Below, piece by piece: positions 59,072 to 64,000 of a DNA stretch of 64,000 nt. The stretch spans positions 4,443,036 to 4,507,035 of the forward strand of contig NZ_CP009516.1 in assembly GCF_000970285.1 (NCBI RefSeq), in the 5' to 3' direction. The translations under genes were made by a program, and so were the position numbers. The notes under the pieces were generated by a model. That model did no database searches. It was not told the origin of the DNA and saw only the letters and a program-made list of their open reading frames with translations. The stretch comes from Methanosarcina horonobensis HB-1 = JCM 15518 (GTDB taxonomy: Archaea > Halobacteriota > Methanosarcinia > Methanosarcinales > Methanosarcinaceae). Numbering within the stretch: the first letter of the stretch is position 1; each line of letters opens with the position of its first letter.

Positions 59072-61675
59072 ATGAAGCCTGCAAAACCTGAACTGCTGGC
59101 TCCAGCCGGCGGCATGGAAGCCCTTATAGCAGCCGTAGAAAACGGAGCCGATGCTGTATACCTCGGAGCGAGGGCTTTTAGCGCCCGGGGATATGCATCC
59201 AATTTCTCAGAAGAAGAGCTTGAAAAAGCTATTGACTACGCTCATCTCAGAGGCGTGAAGATATACGTAACCGTGAATACCCTGCTCAAGGAAGAAGAAA
59301 TGGAAAGTGCCCTTATGCTGCTTTCCCGCCTGAGAGAAATGGGGACAGACGCGATCATCATTCAGGACCTAGGGCTTATTTCCCTTTCAAGAAAATACCT
59401 GCGTGACCTGCCGCTTCATGCAAGCACGCAGATGACCCTTCACAACAGTGGAGGAGTTAGATTTGTAAAAGAGCTTGGGATCGAAAGAGTTGTACTCTCG
59501 AGGGAAGTTTCACTTGAAGATATAAAAAAGGTAAAAGAAAGAAATGCTGTAGAGATTGAAGTTTTCATACACGGAGCTCTCTGCATTTCATATTCAGGTC
59601 AGTGCCTCCTGAGCAGCTTGATAGGAGGAAGGAGCGGAAACAGGGGATACTGCGCCCAGCCGTGCCGCAAAAAATACAGGCTGTATTGTGAAGGAAAACA
59701 GATTAAAACCAGCGGCAGTTACCTTTTGAGCCCGAAAGACCTTAACACGACCTCAGGCCTCGGCTCCCTTATAGACGCAGGAATCGAGTCTTTCAAAATT
59801 GAAGGCAGGATGAAAAGGCCGGAATATGTTGCAGGAGTTGTCAGGATCTACCGCCGCCTGATTGACAGATACCTGAAAAACCCTGCCGAGTACTCGGTTT
59901 CCGAAGAGGAACAGGAAAATCTTACCCAGCTTTTTAACCGCAGCTTTACTTCAGGCTACTTTTTTGGAAACCCTCGTGGAAAACTTATGAGCCGGGAAAA
60001 CCCGCATAACCGAGGGATCCCAGCAGGCAAGGTTGTCAGCTATGATAGGCGCACGAAACTCCTTCGTGTAAAGCTCTCAAACTCCCTCCGCCTGGGAGAC
60101 GGAATAATGGTCGAAAACGCCGAGACCCGGCCTGAAGATAAAGGAAAAATCATATCCTCAATGTACACTGAAAAAGGTCAGGTATACAGCGCAGGAAAAG
60201 ACGAAGTCGTAGAAATCCCCTTTGACTCAAGAGCTCCATCAGGAAGTACGGTTTACAGGACACACGACAAAAAGCTTATGGATTCCCTTAAAAAAGAAAG
60301 CGAATCCGGAAACCTGAGACCAAAGATCCCGATATCTCTCACAGCAATTATTACGCCAGGGAAACCTGCAAGGCTTGAAGTAAAGGACAGCAATTCAAAT
60401 ATGGTGACGGTTGAATCCGAATATCTGATCGAGAGGGCGAAGAGATCTCCAACCTCAAAAGCCCAGATAGAAAAACAGCTCAACAAGCTCGGAAACACTC
60501 TTTTTGAGGCATCTGAACTTAATGTAATTATAGAAGGAGATGTTTTTATTCCCGTAGGGCAACTGAATGATCTGAGAACGAAGGCAGTCTCTCAGCTTGA
60601 AAAACTGCGCATATCGAAATGGAAGCGAAAGCCTCTTGAGAATTTGCAGCTTCCTGCAACCGGAGAAAAGAAGGAAAAGGGAATAAAAGAAACAGGAGCG
60701 ATAGGAGAATTAGAGATAACAGGGAAAACAGAGAAAGTAAAAGCCCAGAGCCTTCCTGAAAAGCCCTTACTCTCGGTTTCCGTATATTCTTCTGAAGGGC
60801 TTGAAAAAGCTCTTGAAGGTGGAGCAGACTGTGTTTACCTCGGAGAAGGGCTTTTCAGGAAACCGAAAGTAGAAGAAAAAGAGAAAGACTCCAGTGAAAA
60901 GGGGGTTTTCAGCAGAAAACTTGGTTTTATTCTTGAAAATTCTATTCTGAAAACCAGAGTTGCAGGTAAGAAAATCTACTTCAACACTCCGAAAATAGTG
61001 AAGGATTCCGAAATGAAACAGGTGGAGGAAACTCTTTCCAGTGTGCAGAAATTCGGAGCTGACGGTGTACTTGTTTCAAACCTGGGAACATTTAACCTCG
61101 CAAAAGAAAAGGGGATCCCATGTATTGCAGATAGTCCCTTAAATATTTATAACGGCTATACTCTTTCTCTCCTTTTGCAAAATGGAGCAAAAGTGGTTGT
61201 AGCTTCTCCCGAATTAACGCTTGAAGAGCTCAAAGAAGTGGCTTCTTGCGGACCTGTAGAATGCATTGTTCATGGCCGCCTCGAACTGATGGAGTCGGAA
61301 CACTGCCTTGCAGGCGGGCTTCTGGATAAAAATGGAGAGCAGTGCAGCGCTCCCTGCAGCTCAGGAAATTTTAAGCTAGTAGATGAGAAGAGTTATGAGT
61401 TTCCCCTGCTCATGGATTACCAGTGCAGGACTCATTTACTGAACTCAAGATCCCTGTGTATGCTCGAAAATATTCCCACACTTATCGAAAGCGGAGTATC
61501 AAGCCTGAGAATCGAAACTCTGGGAATGGACAGCGTAGAAGAAATCAGGAAAGTTGTAGAAAAATATCGGAAAGCAGTTGACTCATTTTATGAGCCCGGA
61601 GAGAAGGCAACGGAAAAATGTGAGAGTTTAGGAAAAGGCTTTACCACAGGGCACTATTTCAGAGGCGTACAGTAA
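59072..61675 (+). CDS. Large U32 peptidase-family protein with DUF3656-like region
   Basis: 867 residues. The N-terminal U32 domain (1 to about 290) starts ELLAPAGGMEALIAAVENGADAVYLG and carries the U32 signature EVFIHGALCISYSGQCLLSS near residue 165, plus cysteines CAQPC for a possible Fe-S or zinc site. A central DUF3656-like part (about 330-530) is followed by a Lys/Glu-rich linker, and a second degenerate U32-like half begins near 570 (LEKALEGGADCVYLGEG). It later has CIVHGRLELMESEHCLAGG and CSAPC. Members of this group in bacteria act in RNA hydroxylation rather than proteolysis (RlhA, TrhP), so the peptidase name may be misleading. Confidence 0.88.
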   Translation: MKPAKPELLAPAGGMEALIAAVENGADAVYLGARAFSARGYASNFSEEELEKAIDYAHLRGVKIYVTVNTLLKEEEMESALMLLSRLREMGTDAIIIQDLGLISLSRKYLRDLPLHASTQMTLHNSGGVRFVKELGIERVVLSREVSLEDIKKVKERNAVEIEVFIHGALCISYSGQCLLSSLIGGRSGNRGYCAQPCRKKYRLYCEGKQIKTSGSYLLSPKDLNTTSGLGSLIDAGIESFKIEGRMKRPEYVAGVVRIYRRLIDRYLKNPAEYSVSEEEQENLTQLFNRSFTSGYFFGNPRGKLMSRENPHNRGIPAGKVVSYDRRTKLLRVKLSNSLRLGDGIMVENAETRPEDKGKIISSMYTEKGQVYSAGKDEVVEIPFDSRAPSGSTVYRTHDKKLMDSLKKESESGNLRPKIPISLTAIITPGKPARLEVKDSNSNMVTVESEYLIERAKRSPTSKAQIEKQLNKLGNTLFEASELNVIIEGDVFIPVGQLNDLRTKAVSQLEKLRISKWKRKPLENLQLPATGEKKEKGIKETGAIGELEITGKTEKVKAQSLPEKPLLSVSVYSSEGLEKALEGGADCVYLGEGLFRKPKVEEKEKDSSEKGVFSRKLGFILENSILKTRVAGKKIYFNTPKIVKDSEMKQVEETLSSVQKFGADGVLVSNLGTFNLAKEKGIPCIADSPLNIYNGYTLSLLLQNGAKVVVASPELTLEELKEVASCGPVECIVHGRLELMESEHCLAGGLLDKNGEQCSAPCSSGNFKLVDEKSYEFPLLMDYQCRTHLLNSRSLCMLENIPTLIESGVSSLRIETLGMDSVEEIRKVVEKYRKAVDSFYEPGEKATEKCESLGKGFTTGHYFRGVQ

Positions 61676-61699
61676 GAAATCCTGGCAGGTGAAAAAGAA

Positions 61700-62149
61700 A
61701 TGGAAAAAGCTGTAGTTTCAGGGCAGAATAAAAAGAAAATTTTCGTTTCAGGCTCTATCCGGGGAGGAAGAGAACTTCTTGAAACATACCGGTTTATGTG
61801 TGACGCTCTTGGAGAAACAGGAGCAGAAGTGCTCAGCTGGCATGTCGCAGATCCGGAGCTGGAAGAAACAGAATCAAAAATGACTGAACAGGAGATTTAT
61901 GATAGAGACATGGGTCTGCTTGCAAAAAGCGATGCGCTCATTGCTGAGGTGACAGTACCATCCACGGGTGTTGGCTATGAAATATGCAGGGCTCTTGACC
62001 AGAAAATTCCTGTGCTCTGCCTGCACAGGCCCGATGCGGTAGTTTCTGCAATGGTGCTTGGAAACCCCTATCCTTCAATGAAGGTACAGACTTATTCAAA
62101 CGAGGAAACACTTAAAAAAATTATTATTGAATTCATCCGGGCTCTCTGA
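61700..62149 (+). CDS. Nucleoside 2-deoxyribosyltransferase-like / DNPH1-like protein
   Basis: 149 residues. [21 protein letters not shown] near residue 12 is the nucleotide-binding start of the DNPH1 (Rcl) group, and [27 protein letters not shown] near 75-100 includes the catalytic acid and substrate loop. It likely hydrolyses the N-glycosidic bond of deoxynucleoside monophosphates. It starts 24 bp after the U32 gene, in the same orientation, so the two are probably co-transcribed. Confidence 0.82.
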   Translation: MEKAVVSGQNKKKIFVSGSIRGGRELLETYRFMCDALGETGAEVLSWHVADPELEETESKMTEQEIYDRDMGLLAKSDALIAEVTVPSTGVGYEICRALDQKIPVLCLHRPDAVVSAMVLGNPYPSMKVQTYSNEETLKKIIIEFIRAL

Positions 62150-62300
62150 AGAAAAATATGCCGTAAAATAGTTTTTGTTCCTTAAATAAAAAAGATCGAA
62201 TGACATTTTCACAGATGTCTGGCACAATTTTTTAAAAACCCATAACTGATTCATAAAACTCAATGATAAATATAAATAATTTGAACACTATGTATAATCT

Positions 62301-62558
62301 ATGGTAGTTGGTATTACCGAAATCTCAGTATTGATTCTGGCAGCAGTAGTGGCGTACGTGCTGTACAAAGTTCTCAAGACTGCCACCAGCCTTGCAGTAA
62401 ATGCAGTACTTGGGATCTTAACCCTGATCGTAGCAAAGTTTTTGCTGGGACTTGAAATCGCAATCACCTGGATAGCAGTCCTGATTTGTGCAATCGGAGG
62501 AATTTTCGGAGCCCTTGTAATAATAGTGCTCAATTATCTTAAGATAGCTTTTGTATGA
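62301..62558 (+). CDS. BofA-type small membrane protein
   Basis: 85 residues, almost wholly hydrophobic: three probable membrane segments (ISVLILAAVVAYVLYKVL, NAVLGILTLIVAKFLL and LICAIGGIFGALVIIVLNYL). The ATNxAVNAVLGIL-type motif, here TSLAVNAVLGILTL, is the one shared by the BofA / pro-sigma-K processing inhibitor family. Archaea have no sigma K, so the role must differ. It could also be an unrelated proteolipid. Solitary gene. Confidence 0.65.
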   Translation: MVVGITEISVLILAAVVAYVLYKVLKTATSLAVNAVLGILTLIVAKFLLGLEIAITWIAVLICAIGGIFGALVIIVLNYLKIAFV

Positions 62559-62666
62559 AAATAAAAACAAAAAGTAAAAATATGGTTGTTTTTAAAGTTG
62601 TGTAGAGGGTCTAAAACTGCAGCAAAGACAGGTGAGTCAGGAGTTAAGAAAAGATCCGAGTTAAAT

Positions 62667-63398
62667 TCAAAGTTTCCGGAAAACTCCCCTGACCATGTGC
62701 CTTAGATAAGATTTCCCTCTAAAAGTTTTCTCTTTTGTTATATTTTCCAGTTCAAGAACTTCAAATTCGTAAAAAAGTGCTTTAACTTCTTCTTCAGTAA
62801 AATAATGGTAGATTATGCCATTTTTCCGGGCAAAAGTTCGTTCTTCAAACAGGTTTGAAGGCTCTCCTCCGCAACGCATATCCTCGCAGCCGAAAGCCTC
62901 GAAAAAAACGAGACCTCCGCAACTGAGAAGACGGGAAAATTCCCTGACAGCAGCCTTCCGTTCTTCTTTAAAGAGATGCTGGAGTACCCCATAACAGATT
63001 ATTCCATCAAATGACCCGGACTTGAAAGGAAGAGTGTGCACGCTTGCCCCGAGATGTTCTGCAAACCTGCCGCTTCTTGCAAGCTGCATTCGGGAATTGC
63101 CAAGAGCAATTAAAGAAACATCCACACCTACCGCAGTGTAACTCCTCGAAAGCTCTCCAAGATACCTTCCGTCCCCTGAACCGGCATCCAGCACTCTCGC
63201 TCCCGGGGCAAGGTAAGCCTTCAGATCCCGGATAGAAGCAGGACCTCCCCATTTAAGGTGGGCATATTCTTTATTCCAGGCAAGAAAATGTTCCTTTGAA
63301 GAGCTTGCAGATTTTTCCATTGGTTTATCTATAATCTTTGTGTCTGTGTCTTCTATTTTCATATCCATTGTTTCCATATTCACCTGCCCTGTACTCAT
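62667..63398 (-). CDS. Class I SAM-dependent methyltransferase
   Basis: 243 residues. The methyltransferase domain starts near residue 35, with motif [16 protein letters not shown] near 70, the acidic GVDVSLIAL strand, [12 protein letters not shown] near 130 and [14 protein letters not shown] near 155. The N-terminal 35 residues are hydrophilic and repetitive ([15 protein letters not shown]). The substrate is unknown. Its ATG overlaps the LysRS stop by 4 bp, so it is translationally coupled to lysK. Confidence 0.85.
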   Translation of the reverse strand: MSTGQVNMETMDMKIEDTDTKIIDKPMEKSASSSKEHFLAWNKEYAHLKWGGPASIRDLKAYLAPGARVLDAGSGDGRYLGELSRSYTAVGVDVSLIALGNSRMQLARSGRFAEHLGASVHTLPFKSGSFDGIICYGVLQHLFKEERKAAVREFSRLLSCGGLVFFEAFGCEDMRCGGEPSNLFEERTFARKNGIIYHYFTEEEVKALFYEFEVLELENITKEKTFRGKSYLRHMVRGVFRKL

Positions 63399-64000
63399 GC
63401 GCGCTTTTCAGGGCTGTATGTTGAAGCTTCCCTGAACCTGGTTATCAGGAAATCTTCCTCAAAGGAGGATAAGAACCAGCCTGCTTTAGGGCCCGAACTC
63501 TGCCCGAGAATTGAGGTGTAAATAGCTTTGAAAAGGTCTTTAGGGTCTACCTGAGGAGCCGGCACATTTAGCTTTTCTGCAATCAGCCGATTCAGTTCGG
63601 AACCTTCGTCTTTTGCAGAGTAGACCAGCATATGATATTCTTCTCCGCTGATTTTGCCTTTTGCTTCAATAAGGTCTGCAAACGCCCCAAGGAAGACTTT
63701 CTGGAGTTCGGAAAGGGTTGCTACCTGCACGGGAACCTTTTCTTTTACGCTAAATTTCACAAACGGAGGAGCGTAGAGTTCAAGCCATTTTGAGACATTA
63801 TCTACAAGTTCCCTAATACACTTTTTATCTTCAATTGAAAAGCCTGAACGCTTTACAATTTGCAGGATCTGCTCGAAATCTCCCCTGGCAACCTGGAAAA
63901 TAGTAACCATCTGCTTGAAAGGAATTTCTGGATGACAGATGCCGGTAGCCCTGGACAGCTCGTAAATCCTCCTCTCAAAATCCCCGAGGGAGGGGTCATT
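63395..64000 (-). CDS. lysK: Lysyl-tRNA synthetase, class I, C-terminal part
   Basis: 201 residues of open frame that run off the right edge, so the gene is incomplete in the window. The segment matches the C-terminal anticodon-binding region of class I Lys[37 protein letters not shown], and the [10 protein letters not shown] ... [37 protein letters not shown] end. The catalytic HIGH and KMSKS motifs lie outside the window. Methanosarcina species carry class I LysRS beside class II LysRS and PylRS. The stop overlaps the methyltransferase start. Confidence 0.92.
   Translation of the reverse strand, partial: NDPSLGDFERRIYELSRATGICHPEIPFKQMVTIFQVARGDFEQILQIVKRSGFSIEDKKCIRELVDNVSKWLELYAPPFVKFSVKEKVPVQVATLSELQKVFLGAFADLIEAKGKISGEEYHMLVYSAKDEGSELNRLIAEKLNVPAPQVDPKDLFKAIYTSILGQSSGPKAGWFLSSFEEDFLITRFREASTYSPEKRA

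Overview
The window is chromosomal DNA of a methanogenic archaeon of the genus Methanosarcina (species not resolved by eye). The basis is archaeal ribosomal and RNA polymerase genes (L18e, Rpo6, Rpo10), an archaeal modified mevalonate pathway, Ahb-type heme synthesis, archaeal GluRS and class I LysRS, RPA with its associated protein, and AT-rich spacers with TATA boxes. A family-typical set of surface proteins (NosD/beta-helix, DUF3160, C39 peptidase, FilR1-type regulator) points the same way. Nearly all coding is on the minus strand up to about 53 kb, then mostly on the plus strand.

Layout. 0.25-7.9 kb: isoprenoid block (GGPP synthase, RNase J, type 2 IPP isomerase, isopentenyl phosphate kinase, mevalonate kinase, MEMO protein). 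8-10.6 kb: L18e-L13-S9-Rpo10-tRNA-Pro-Rpo6-S2 operon. 11.3-12.9 kb: a solitary plus-strand pyruvate/indolepyruvate decarboxylase-like gene. 13.6-18.3 kb: DUF2240 protein, SerA, RPA and RPA-associated protein. 18.6-23.2 kb: a LolA-like lipoprotein and two beta-helix surface proteins, one with a duplicated 5' end. 23.9-36.9 kb: housekeeping block with GluRS, pyrimidine genes pyrD/pyrK and a tetrapyrrole cluster (ahbD-ahbA-ahbB-sirC-hemA-hemB-hemL-hemC). It runs from glutamyl-tRNA to uroporphyrinogen precursors and from siroheme to heme; hemD, the uroporphyrinogen methyltransferase and ahbC are not here.

37-49 kb is an accessory island of secreted or membrane proteins, almost all on the minus strand and in several states of decay: a NosD protein split at a homopolymer, a C39 peptidase split by a 10-bp tandem duplication, and a tandem DUF3160 pair of which one is frameshifted. 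A duplicated-domain surface protein has an in-frame UAG followed by 55 sense codons ending in a membrane anchor, so it may carry pyrrolysine or be a recent nonsense mutant. Three genes here share a previously unremarked promoter/leader element: TATA box, hairpin at the presumed 5' end of the RNA and, in two copies, a short ORF for a similar 16-18 residue peptide. This element family and the UAG protein are the most interesting parts of the window.

49-64 kb: chorismate synthase, a CDF transporter, riboflavin genes ribB and ribK, two HVO_0476-type zinc proteins with Pcm, DUF151 nuclease, HisF, MazG, an unrecognised small beta-rich protein, an NmrA-like protein, a large U32 peptidase-family protein with a DNPH1-like protein, a BofA-like membrane protein, a methyltransferase and the 3' part of class I LysRS, which runs off the right edge.
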